64,000 bases of DNA, taken from Cladopsammia gracilis. Its lineage: Eukaryota; Cnidaria; Anthozoa; Scleractinia; Dendrophylliidae. The notes beneath the pieces were generated by a model. The model was not told where the DNA came from. It searched no databases and saw only the letters and a program-made list of their open reading frames with translations. The translations under genes were made by a program, and so were the position numbers. The DNA lies in NCBI GenBank assembly GCA_022457155.1, contig JAJGOT010000157.1:1257501-1321500 (forward strand), written 5' to 3'. This document shows, one piece after another, positions 31,406 to 40,589 of this stretch; position 1 is the stretch's first letter; each line of letters begins with the position of its first letter.

Positions 31406-31786
31406 ATGGCCGACCAAATGAATGTTACGGACAACGCTCCTTTACGAAAGAGTCGTCGCCTGCAACACCAGGAACTTGAAATTGTGGTCCTCACCTTTCT
31501 TTGCTTTATTTGTCATCAAACAGAGGAGAAGCTGTCTTCAAGAGCGCTTCGTTTGCCTTGCTGTGGAAACTTCGTCCATACAAAATGTCAGAAGCAGTGG
31601 CAGACGATACAGCAAAATCAACAACCCAACGCAGGAGTGCAGTGTGGAATGTGCAGACAAGCAACCATGGAATTAGAGCGCATTGAAGGGGACCAACTAC
31701 GAGCTGGCAGAATAACTAATGAACAAGTGATTGCACGACTCCGTGAGCTGTTAGAGTCAGAAGATTTGAGAGAAGAACTTGATTAG
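31406..31786 (+). CDS. Small RING-like zinc-finger protein (126 aa), intact
   Basis: The start ATG is in a good context (AAAGCATGG). Residues 1-31 are basic/polar. The zinc-finger ligands are C33, C36, C52, C53, H58, C61, C80 and C83, with W65 after the fifth ligand (CFICHQTEE ... PCCGNFVHTKCQKQW ... CGMCR). The CC-x4-H-x2-C-x3-W arrangement resembles RING-variant (RING-CH) fingers more than classic C3HC4, so E3 ubiquitin-ligase activity is possible but inferred. The C-terminal 40 residues are acidic and helical. A single exon with a TAG stop at 31784, followed at once by a GTAAAA that could be a 3'-UTR donor. Related finger exons lie on the other strand at 24.5 and 28.8 kb. Confidence 0.65.
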   Translation: MADQMNVTDNAPLRKSRRLQHQELEIVVLTFLCFICHQTEEKLSSRALRLPCCGNFVHTKCQKQWQTIQQNQQPNAGVQCGMCRQATMELERIEGDQLRAGRITNEQVIARLRELLESEDLREELD

Positions 31787-32061
31787 GTAAAATCAGAAAA
31801 CAATTTTTTTGTCATTTCTTTAGGAACAATTAATCACTTACATGAATCATTTCACAACTGAACCAATTGCTTTTATCAACTGAACTTTCTCAATTCACAC
31901 TTGAAATAAGATAGGTCAACAATTTTTTTTTATTTTTAGCACATTGATTATAATTGGATCTATGCTACCTGGATGGATTATGAGATGGTTGAATTTTTAT
32001 CGAATGTGTGAATGGAATACCATTAACTTTGAAGAGCATCCTTATAATATACGAATCATGA

Positions 32062-32275
32062 TTGGTCGACTACATTTACATTCGAACAAATGAATTGTAT
32101 AATTTAGAAACAATGCCTACACATTTACTTTTCATATTACCAAAAGAACATTATGGACGCTATACTTATCATTTTAATAATAATAATTTACCGCGAATTT
32201 TAGGAGAATTAGACACTACCATGTTTTATCCAGATCTTTGTTTGACAATTCGTGCCACAATCCCTCTTCAAATTC
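32062..32275 (+). CDS. Unrecognised ORF, part 1 of a compact cluster
   Basis: MVDYIYIRTNELYNLETMPT followed by HLLFILPKEHYGRYTYHF and LGELDTTMFYPDLCLTIRAT gives protein-like composition up to a T-run at about 32278, after which the frame loses character. I do not recognise it. Confidence 0.35.
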
Positions 32276-32375
32276 GTTTTTTTTTTTTTTTGTGGAGCAT
32301 TAGCACTTACAAAACAATACCACACAGTATTTCGGATATAATATTAAGAAAGGATTTTTTGTTTTATTTTTTTAG

Positions 32376-32549
32376 ATGATCTGTTTAACATCGGATGACG
32401 GAGAAACCATAATTCATTTATTAATTACACATTTAGAAGACACTTGGATGCCGTTTGTGAATAGAGACAAGGCTATTGACTTTTTAGCAATGCCTGTAGA
32501 AGTGTTACTAAAAAATCCTTTGAATTTTCCTTTGATTTGTGAGGTTTGA
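32376..32549 (+). CDS. Unrecognised ORF, part 2 of a compact cluster
   Basis: MICLTSDDGETIIHLLITHL, then EDTWMPFVNRDKAIDFLAMP, ending in a TGA. A TTTTTTTAG acceptor-like site lies directly before the ATG, so it may be an internal exon. Below 60 codons; function unknown. Confidence 0.35.
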   Translation: MICLTSDDGETIIHLLITHLEDTWMPFVNRDKAIDFLAMPVEVLLKNPLNFPLICEV

Positions 32550-33215
32550 AGGGGATATACAAAGATTTTGTGCATTCCTCGAAAGGAAAATCAATGATCC
32601 TCGTTTAGATTCATATGTAAGATTCCTTAACTTCACTTCACAACATGAAGAGGATGAAGTATGGTTAATACTGCAGCTCCAAATTGCACTTGTACGTATC
32701 TCCTAAAAGGACATCGTTTTATAACTTCTTATCATGAAAGCGATACACCTAATTCGAGTGATTTTGAAATGTCATCGCATGGAACACGTCATTCAACGCT
32801 TGAGTTTTCAGATTAAAAAAAATACCTTTTTTATTTTCTTTTTTAGATGAAAACATTCACTCTAGATGAAGCGGTTCAACTGATTCAATTACTTAGACAT
32901 CATTTTATTGAAATAAGTACAAATTCAATTTTACATAATTAATAAAAATACCAATCGTCAATTGTTCTGTCCGGGGGTACTAGTATGTCCAACATTTTAA
33001 TATCCAAACATTTGCGATGAATGGGCAATGACTGTCACAACATCAGGATTTACAAACAATTTGCGTTATTGTTGAAAGCGCATTGAATCGTGGAAGCTTT
33101 AACAATATAGTACAAAACGCTATTGTTTAAGTGTAGACTATTTTATTCATTTAGAAAGAACCATGAGAAGTGAACATGAAAGACCACAAATTTTAGGTGT
33201 AGAAGTTAATTCATA
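32550..33215 (+). other. AT-rich spacer with possible small exon at 32848
   Basis: At about 32848 a TTTCTTTTTTAG acceptor-like site is followed by ATG and MKTFTLDEAVQLIQLLRHHF, in the same style as the ORF at 32376. The rest shows no supported feature. Confidence 0.35.
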
Positions 33216-33217
33216 CT

Positions 33218-33649
33218 ATGTTTAATTTCTTCTTTCAGTTTTTTGGACATTCAGATTTGATAAGACTATGTTTTGAATCGGTGATTCCAGAACAAGATGT
33301 CAATAGTTTACGCATTGAAATTACACACACTCAATCAGCACTAACAAAACAACATGGACAAAGAATATGGAATCTTTTTCCAAAATTTTGCGTCATTTAC
33401 CAATTAACCGTTTTTCATTCATCAACGTTAGTAGCAAGACGATGTTTAAGTTTAAAACCATTTCCAAGTATTTTTCCATATAGTGAAGGACGTGGTTACG
33501 GATCGCGTATTTTTAAAATTGAAGCCGATACAATTAGCATGTATTCGCGAGAACAAAGGGAAGGATTCAAATCGTCTGACTTTTTAGTTTCTAGATATTA
33601 TTATGATTGGCCTTGTATGCCTTATTATACCTTCAATAATATTAGTTAG
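33218..33649 (+). CDS. Unrecognised ORF (up to 143 aa), part 3 of a compact cluster
   Basis: A TTCTTTCAG acceptor-like site at 33229-33237 is followed in frame by FFGHSDLIRLCFESVIPEQD and a protein-like chain (WNLFPKFCVIYQLTVFHSS ... GRGYGSRIFKIEADTISMYS ... SRYYYDWPCMPYYTFNNIS). Coding probably begins after the acceptor rather than at the ATG at 33218. I recognise no domain. With the ORFs at 32062, 32376 and 32848 it may form one short-intron gene. Confidence 0.45.
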   Translation: MFNFFFQFFGHSDLIRLCFESVIPEQDVNSLRIEITHTQSALTKQHGQRIWNLFPKFCVIYQLTVFHSSTLVARRCLSLKPFPSIFPYSEGRGYGSRIFKIEADTISMYSREQREGFKSSDFLVSRYYYDWPCMPYYTFNNIS

Positions 33650-33975
33650 TTTATTTCATCTAACACCATTTGTATTTCGGTCAGAATACAATGATTGGTC
33701 ATATGATATTTAAAAATATATATTTTTTTTCTCCTTTTCAGTTTTTTAACATTCACTTGCTGACAAGATGGTGAATGTGATACATCAGATCCAATAAAAA
33801 TCTGTTTCATCTGCTATGTAAATGAACCATCAAATGAGTGTGAATTCTATATACGATACAGCTTGTTGTAAAAGTAATTGTAAACAAACCAAAAAACTGT
33901 GTGATTTCTTTTTTCATTAAAATTGCGTGAAATTTGAATTTTGTGTGTTGATTTTGTTATGGGAAAAGCGCAGAT
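33650..33975. other. No supported gene
   Basis: AT-rich spacer between the ORF cluster and the tRNA-like sequence. Confidence 0.4.
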
Positions 33976-33979
33976 TAAT

Positions 33980-34078
33980 GGGAGCGCTAGGACTTGAACC
34001 CTGGGACTCTTCCAAATGAAATTAATTACTCAAAGTCCTTGTCAAATGCTACTGCTTTACCGTCTGAGCTACGCTCCC
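33980..34078 (-). repeat. tRNA-like sequence (probable pseudo-tRNA or tRNA-derived)
   Basis: Minus strand: acceptor halves GGGAGCG and CGCTCCC pair perfectly over 7 bp, with an A box TAGCTCAGACGGTAAAGC and a B box GGTTCAAGTCC. The T stem has a mismatch and the anticodon arm cannot be folded cleanly without an intron of about 25 bases, so I do not assign an amino acid. Confidence 0.5.
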
Positions 34079-34124
34079 TTTCATAAGTACAGTCCAAAAA
34101 TTTTCCCTAGTTAAATCTATTTCA

Positions 34125-34600
34125 TCATCTCTGATTTTACACCTGTCAATTAAATGACGTCTTATTGTTGTCACCCTGCTTCTTTCTGATCGGTTCATTT
34201 GGGTCACGTGTGCCAAATACCCTTCTCCTATTGGCTGTCCGTAATTCGAACCCGGGAACCTACGCATGCAAGGAGTTATGTCGCCATTATAATAACAATC
34301 CACAAAAAATTCCCAACTTAATTCTACTTCCTCGACTCTGATTGTTCCATTTTTTTACCTGTCAATCAAATGACGTCATACCCCTTGATAATGTCACCCT
34401 GCTTCTTTCTGATCGGTCCATTTGGGTCACGTGTGTCAAATACCCTTCTCCTATTGGCTAGCCCCTAATTCAATTCTGATTGAAATCAAATGACGTCAGA
34501 CCCTCTCGTGAAGTCACATGCTGCTTTCTGATTGGTCCATTTGTGTCACGTGTACCAAATACTCTTCTCCTATTGGTTAGGCCCTGAACCGACTCCTGTC
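34125..34600. promoter_or_regulatory. Three tandem copies of a CRE / E-box / CCAAT module
   Basis: Copies lie at about 34140-34235, 34355-34460 and 34485-34590. Each carries ATGACGTC (CRE-like, TGACGTCA in two copies), GGGTCACGTGTG or TGTCACGTGTA (E-box CACGTG), a TTCTGAT(C/T)GGT reverse CCAAT-like site, and CTCCTATTGG (reverse CCAAT) in fixed order and spacing. Dense repeated factor sites suggest an enhancer or promoter array. Which gene it would serve is unclear. Confidence 0.45.
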
Positions 34601-34609
34601 ACTACTAAG

Positions 34610-35195
34610 CAAGACTCGAGTTTCGGTTCTAAGGTGAACCTCATCAGTTGCTCCCATAAGTGAATGTCTCGCGGAATAATATGAAATTATTCCGTTGTAC
34701 ATGAAATCGTTGCCGCTTTTGTACTCATGGGAGGGATCGAATGTTCCGTTTTCTGATTGGCTCGTTTAATTGAACCAATAGCATTGGTGTAGTTTCGATC
34801 CGACGTTAGGTTGTGTTCCTTTCTGAGGCTTTTTTCTCAATTTCTGAGCATGTGATGTAAGATATTTTCTGACACAAAGAACAGCTCTTTTAGTGTTGTA
34901 GAGAGGAGGTCTCGTGTATGTCTCAATGAATTCGAGATACATTGCTTATTTTCTCTACAACAAGCGTGTAATTCTGGTGTCAAGTTGTGTTTTGCTTCAT
35001 GCTTTCCATAATAGGAGTCTTGTGGAACGGAGCTCTGTCAAAAAGTCAGTAAAAGTGACAGGCCAAACACGACTAAGGACTCACACTAGTTGCAACGTCT
35101 ATAAAGAAGCCTTTAGAATAGTTTTCCCAAGAAAGTCTTCGAGATATTTGTTCCCTTAGATCACCAAAATAGAATTGTGACAAGTCACTATTATC
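34610..35195. other. No supported gene
   Basis: It contains an 81-codon plus frame (34914-35159) without motif support, and CCAAT-type words near 34750-34790. Confidence 0.35.
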
Positions 35196-35199
35196 TACA

Positions 35200-35400
35200 G
35201 TCAAACCTGGATATAACGGTCCTGTATATAGCGGTCACCCTGTATATAACGGTCACCGAACAACTTCCCAAAAATCGTACCTTATATTTACTGTAAAGTT
35301 TGCCTGTATATAGCGGTCACCTGTATATAACGGACGCGGTCACCCTTTAGACTTCCCGAATCCACAATTTCATTATTTTTTACCTGTATATAACGGTATT
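35200..35400 (+). mobile_element. Pogo/Tigger-type (Tc1-mariner) terminal fragment
   Basis: It starts ACAGTCAAACCTGGATATAA, which closely resembles pogo/Tigger-type terminal repeats, followed by four TGTATATA(A/G)CGGTCAC repeats. No right end or transposase was found. Confidence 0.55.
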
Positions 35401-35535
35401 TGATGTATTTGATCGTAACCAAATTGGTTACGATCAAACCAATAGCCAATCGTGACAAGCCTTATTCAACAGCTCATCTGCAAGATGCCATCATTCCAAT
35501 ATAGACTATGACTATCGCAAAAGACTTGGATCTCA

Positions 35536-35727
35536 GGCCCCGTCCACACGTATCCGGATATTTTTGAATGCGCAACTTCTTTGTTGCGGATTGGCCTTCC
35601 GTCCACACGTATCCGGCGAATTCGGGCAAATACGATTCGAATACGCTACGTGTGGACGCGAATATTTTCTAATCCGTAACAAAAAAGTTGCGGATTCAAA
35701 AATATCCGGATACGTGTGGACGGGGCC
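35536..35727. mobile_element. Palindromic MITE with GGCCCCGTCCACACG termini
   Basis: The first about 40 bases (GGCCCCGTCCACACGTATCC ...) are the reverse complement of the last about 40, and the inner sequence adds a further inverted pair. A 192-bp non-coding hairpin element. Confidence 0.75.
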
Positions 35728-35984
35728 TTAGACTCTTTTAGCCGTTATGAAGAAACACTGGCTGCGGCCGCACTTGGTGAGTTAACTGGGTTGTTTTTTT
35801 TAGTAACCTGGTTAAAATAACCCGGTTAAAATAACTCGGTAAAAAGTGAAATAACCGAGTTTATTTTTCTGAGCGGCCGCACTTCAGAAGGTTGAACTTT
35901 AAACGTGAGAGATCATGTTATCATTTGCTAGCGAAAGCTGCACAAAACAATATTGTGATTGTGGTGGCGGTGGTAGTAAAAACT

Positions 35985-36168
35985 CCTGTACCCCTCCTGT
36001 ACCCTTCCTGTACCCCTCCTGTACCCCTCCTGTACCCCTCCTGTACCCTTCCTGTACCCCTCCGGTACCCCACCTGTACCCCTCCTGTACCCTTTCTGTA
36101 CCCTTCCTGTACCCCTCCTGTACCCTTTCTGTACCCCTCCTGTACCCCTCCTGTACCCCTATTATTTG
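35985..36168 (+). repeat. Minisatellite with a CTGTACCCCTC unit
   Basis: About 15 tandem copies of an 11-12-base unit. The Pro/Tyr/Ser-rich frames crossing it are by-products of the repeat. Confidence 0.9.
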
Positions 36169-36169
36169 A

Positions 36170-36940
36170 TCACAACAGAAAACATGGATATCTAGTTACT
36201 TTTTATATATATGATCAAGGATTTGCGGAAACAGCATCGAATAAAAATTTCTTGGATGAAAAACGCGGCGTTATAGAAATATACCAGTTCCCAAAATCCT
36301 TACAACCCCCGTCCGAGTTCTCCAGTTAAATTAAGACATTATTCAAACGATAAAACAAAGTGGATTTACGAACACGGAGATGAACCAAACGTAAAATCGT
36401 TTTCAGAGGAAACCTTCGCTTCCGAAAAAAGCCAACAAAGCTTTAGGACTGCAATACGGCCTTAGAGTGAATTCGCGCTGCGTCCGTAAAGTAATTTCAT
36501 TGTAATATGTTGTTCTTGATTTCTTTTTCATTTGTGTAGTATATGGATTTGAGTTGTTCTAAATAAAACAGCTTTTGTTGACATAATGATTTGATGAAAC
36601 CTTAATGCGTTTTGTTACTATTAAATATATTTTTACTTAAACAGAGTGTGGGTTTATTGTTTTAGTAACGCATGTAATTGGCTGCTTTGTTTATTTTTCC
36701 GAGGTGCTAATTTTTCATGCAAATTTAGTTAAGTGAAAATTCGCATAATTAAAAGTTTGAACATTGAAGCTACCGGTAAAGTTATAAAAACTTGAAGGTG
36801 ATGGTTGGCAAACTGAAAATCTAGCAATGAAGCGGCTAAAACGGCGGTAAATACGAATAAGAAGCGGTTTTTTATTGCTTCTAAACTTAAATGTTTCCGC
36901 GGAAACCTCTAATTAGTTTTATTCGGGTATAATATCCACA
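36170..36940. other. No supported gene
   Basis: Unremarkable AT-rich sequence. I see no motif-bearing frame. Confidence 0.4.
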
Positions 36941-36942
36941 GC

Positions 36943-36998
36943 TTTGATGGTCTAGCGTTGTGGCCGCAGTAACCTAGGTTCGAGTCCTGGTCAAGGTA
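36943..36998 (+). repeat. tRNA-like fragment (A and B box)
   Basis: GATGGTCTAGCGTTGTGG resembles an A-box arm, and GGTTCGAGTCC is a perfect B box about 30 bases later. No pairing acceptor stem was found; probably the head of an eroded SINE. Confidence 0.4.
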
Positions 36999-37184
36999 TG
37001 TTGTTTTGCTCTATATGTCTGTAAAGTTAACTGTGTGAGTTGTTTTGTTTTGAAGTGAGTTGGAATAGAGCGGGCAAGTTTGGGCCGGTCTATTGTTTCT
37101 ATTGTTTCAGAATAACAAAAGGAATAGGTAGTTGACTAGGCAGTTGATAATACATATTAATAAGTTACCTATACCAAACTACGT

Positions 37185-37295
37185 CATCACCTAGGCACCT
37201 AGGCACCTAATCCAAATTAGTATGCGGGAAGGCATATTGTGACGTCATTGACTAGGCACCTAGTCACCTAGTCACCTAGTCACCTAGTCCATCGC
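37185..37295. repeat. CACCTAG(T/G) minisatellite, two clusters
   Basis: ACCTAGGC / ACCTAGTC units recur in tandem at 37190-37208 and 37251-37290. Each cluster adjoins a GACGTCA- or ACGTCATC-type word. Confidence 0.6.
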
Positions 37296-37299
37296 GGGG

Positions 37300-38070
37300 C
37301 TTATCTTCAGCCTTCTACTACTACTCACGTTTTAAAATCAATTCTCCAAAACTAACAATAACACTAATAAAAAGTCACTCACAGATTGATATCAACATAA
37401 ATTCTCATCGAAAACTGTAATCTGTTTTACCTTTAAGTCCCTCGCTTGCTTAGAAATTCAAATCTCCGCTTCTGGTTCTGAAATCCGTAGAAAACAAACA
37501 TCTCCCGCATTGATAAAAACGTAATACATGAAGTTCCTCGAAGCAAGATTTTATCCCTGAAAGCTCGTCTTTTTCCACTAAAGCGGCTTCTGAGTATACC
37601 TTAATTAGTATCCCTGTCTTGAGTAGCAAACCGCGAAAAAATGCAGGAAAATAACGACTTTAATTCTCCGCTAGTCACAACAAAACAACTAAAGCTCACG
37701 GCTGTGCGGCCGCGCGAAAAACCAAGCCTTGCTTTCAAGATCCCGGATGTTGTTCCAACACGGCGGGCGGGCACACACGCGCCCGCGAAACATTCTGCTA
37801 GCCATGACCATGAAAAATGACGGCATAGGTTCTATGAGAATGGAGCTGCGCAGCCAGGCCTTCGGCCTGGCAAGTGCTCCGCTATTAAAGAATGTGGTGA
37901 ACTTCGGCTCAATTTCTAGCTAAAATATTCGGATGGGGGGTCACTTTCACAATATGTCAAATTTATGGGGGGTCATTTACAACAAATTAGGATGAAGTGG
38001 GGGGTCGGTTTGAAAATCTTCTAAGCTTTCTCAAAATGGCCGGCCCCCTCTCACAGGTAATAAACGACCA
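37300..38070. other. No supported gene
   Basis: It contains a GC-rich block (37700-37900) and two GGGGGGTC(A/G) words near 37930-38010, similar in style to the repeat at 655-738. Confidence 0.35.
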
Positions 38071-38074
38071 GCCC

Positions 38075-38215
38075 CTTAAGTGTATTCACAATTGCATCTT
38101 ATGTCATCGGATGTTTGTATATTGATTGACTCTACAATTATTTTGAATTGAGGGAGTTAGGCACTTTATTTAGTAAGGGACTTTATTGACATCCTTCAAC
38201 TCGTTTAGTTTTTTT
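38075..38215. repeat. Dispersed repeat, copy 1 (partner 59425-59565)
   Basis: ATCGGATGTTTGTATATTGA and about 120 neighbouring bases match 59425-59565 with about 10% differences, in the same orientation. Confidence 0.7.
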
Positions 38216-38219
38216 TATA

Positions 38220-39140
38220 GGTTTTCAGAGTAATATCGAATGATGTAACCTTCATTTACTTTTAAAAGACAATACAATAGCCCAAATCCTAGTGAATTAT
38301 TTCTTTTATTATTTACCTATTTCAAAATAAATTTAAATGAATTATTACGTTAACAGAAATTCAAATTGGGTAATGATTTTATCATCCACCCACATTAATA
38401 ATTACAGTATATACTCTGAATATCTGCATAAACTAAATCTGTTCGCGTGGTCAGGTCCACCTGAATCTGCAGTGGAAAGGAATCGTTTTTTTTATTGAAA
38501 GCAAACTCTGGTGAAAGAATAGTAGCCAATGCAACAGAATTTGACTGAAGGCAAACAAGAAAAAAAGTAAGATATTTATTTACGTTAAAAAAAATCATTA
38601 ACACAAAAACTACCCGCCATAGAATGGCCATCTGTGCCACAAGGAAATTGCGAATTCATTAGCAATGAATGCAAGGGAAATATCTCCAATTTTGGCAGTC
38701 TCGGGCATTACAGAATACTAAAGCATAGTCTTTATTTGGCTTACTGTAAAACAAAATTAACAGTGAATAATAACGCAGCAATTTTTTTTAAAAATTCAAA
38801 TGGTGTGATGGTTTAATGATTTATTTAGGTTCTTTAATATTGGTTGTTTGCTCTTCTCTCAAAGGTCGTTTGGTCACGTTCGACGTAAATTTGTCGTGTC
38901 TGCAAGCGCTTTTAAAACTGATTTTGTATACCTTTATTCCAAATTCAACGCTGACGAAGGAGAAGTAGCAGAATTTGATTAAAGGTAACAATTAAAATAG
39001 GGAATTATCAACATTGAAATTCATTCGCCATGTAGTATGCCATAAAACTCGTATTTTGGCAGTCTAATATAAAAGTATACTCTTTAGTTTGCCTATATTT
39101 TATTAATAATTCTTTTATTATACGCCCACTTTTTAAAATT
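38220..39140. other. No supported gene
   Basis: AT-rich spacer up to the helicase-bearing element. The open frames show no motif. Confidence 0.4.
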
Positions 39141-39258
39141 GCATGCTTTCTGCTAGCCTGCGAGCAAGCTCTCGGGCTCGTGTTTCGGGGAGGGTGGGGG
39201 GGGGGGGGGGGGGGATCGAGAGCTTGCAACGATATCTCAGAAATTTGTATGTCTCCGT

Positions 39259-39402
39259 CCAGAAAGTGGACGGAAAACGATGATTGGTTGAAATTTAATT
39301 TGATGATGACGTTGTCATGGTGTCATTCTTCCAGAAAGTGGACGGAAAACGATGATTGGTTGAAATTCAATTTGATGATGACGTTGTCATGGTGTCATTC
39401 TT
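39259..39402 (+). repeat. 72-bp tandem duplication upstream of helicase frame
   Basis: Units 39259-39330 and 39331-39402 start CCAGAAAGTGGACGGAAAAC and differ at a single position that I noticed. Each holds GATGACGTTGTCA and ATTGGTTG words, so this may be the element's promoter. Confidence 0.85.
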
Positions 39403-39428
39403 CGTGCGTTGGATCAAGACAAACAAAA

Positions 39429-39798
39429 TGACGGAGAGCAGAGGAGATTGCATTCATAAAGCGTGCGAGAATTTTTCTAAATATCCGAAGTTTCCTGTGG
39501 AATTGAAACCCGAGCAATGTCAAGCAGTTGAAGCACTACTTAAAGGTAGCGATGTCCACGCTGTTTTGCCGAAGGGCCATGGCAAAAGCTTTATATTTCA
39601 AATGTTTGCTGCCGCGGCTGCAAATATTAAAAGGAGGCAGCATCAAACAGTGTTGGTTGTCTGTCCGTTACAAAGCATCATCGACGATCGACGACCAGGT
39701 AGCAGAAGCCAGAAGTATTGGAATGTCTGCGGCTCTTGTTGCCGATGAAGAATTAAGATCGGCGAAGTTTCAGCTTTTTTTGGGGGTCAGCCGATAAA
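39429..39798 (+). pseudogene. RecQ-like DNA helicase, N-terminal fragment (frameshifted, truncated)
   Basis: From MTESRGDCIHKACENF the frame reads LKPEQCQAVEALLKGSDV (Q-motif-like), LPKGHGKSFIFQMF (Walker A, G-x-G-K-S) and TVLVVCPLQSIIDD (motif Ia). A small insertion near 39685 moves the remainder (VAEARSIGMSAALVADEELR) into another frame, and coding ends at about 39800. The DExH box and everything after it are missing. Full RecQ-type helicases would be several hundred residues longer. Helicase-like genes of this kind are multicopy in cnidarian genomes; here the gene is element cargo. Confidence 0.85.
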
Positions 39799-39814
39799 AT
39801 TATCGACCAGCATT

Positions 39815-40100
39815 TGTGACCTCTCACGCGAAAACGACTAAGGGCTTTCCGTTCGAGTCGTTCCCTTGCCGTTCATCAGCCGTTCACGAACGGTAGGAGG
39901 CCGCCGTTCGAACGGCCGTGATTAGCCGTTTAAAAAACTATTCAGCCGTTCGAACGGCTGCTACTAGCCGTTCAAAAAAAATCTTCAGCCGTTCGAACGG
40001 CTAGGGCTATCCATTGGGGAAAAAATATTAGCTGTTCCCCGGCTAATGTTGGAGACCGTTTAGGTAAAAGATTTTTAGCCATTTGAACGGCTATCGAAAG
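39815..40100 (+). repeat. Palindromic CCGTTCGAACGG cluster (copy 2)
   Basis: Repeated GCCGTTCGAACGGC palindromes (39900-40010) lie within the helicase element. The landmarks match 13265-12990 read on the minus strand. Confidence 0.75.
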
Positions 40101-40589
40101 AACTCTACTGTTTTGGCCGGTGATTTATTTTTGCTTTCGTTCGCTCACCGTGCAATTTGCATAAGTACGAAAGTAATTTGAAACCTTTTCAATATAAACA
40201 TCTCGCTATTCACAGAATTATAAACATGCATTCAAAACAGAAACACCTTCAGACTGGTGAAAGCAGAGAGTTTGGAAAAATTAAACTTATCTTAATTTTG
40301 TCCAGCAATAAACTATAATGAAAACAGAGAAGCGGACAGTCTGGCTGTCGAAAAGTGTGTTGCGTTACCAACACTATTTTTATTTTCATGTCTGTTTACA
40401 TTAACGCTCGGTTCCGGTTTGCGCTGATTGGCCAAATTCTGACAGCTCGGACAGCGGGGAGCCACGGGAAGTATTTGGGGCGGCATTCAAATTTCTGAGA
40501 CATCGTTGCAAGCTCTCGCCCTCCGCTCCCCCAAACCCGAAACCCCGAGCCCGAGCGCTTGCTCGCAGGCTAGCTTTCTGCTTATTTAA

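Larger units (their letters stand above)
39154..40572 (+). mobile_element. TIR DNA transposon with 9-bp TSD carrying a RecQ-like helicase fragment
   Basis: The left terminus TAGCCTGCGAGCAAGCTCTC and the right terminus (reverse complement TAGCCTGCGAGCAAGCGCTC) begin TIRs recognisable for about 90 bases, to the TCTCAGAAATTTG block near 39235/40495. The 1419-bp element is flanked by a perfect 9-bp direct repeat GCTTTCTGC (39145-39153 and 40573-40581). The interior holds a 72-bp tandem repeat, a helicase pseudogene and a palindrome cluster. A 9-bp TSD with long TIRs fits Mutator-like elements best, but no transposase remains, so the superfamily is open. Confidence 0.9.

Noticed and set aside
33980..34078. 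Functional tRNA gene
   Set aside because: The acceptor stem and boxes are good, but the T stem has a mismatch and no clean anticodon arm can be drawn, so it is listed only as tRNA-like.
35892..36329. 145-aa Pro-rich secreted-looking protein
   Set aside because: The Pro/Tyr/Ser repeat is produced by the minisatellite at 35985-36168, and flanks show no coding character.
39008..39431. Gly- or Pro-rich ORFs around 39.2 kb
   Set aside because: They translate a G homopolymer inside the left TIR of the helicase element.
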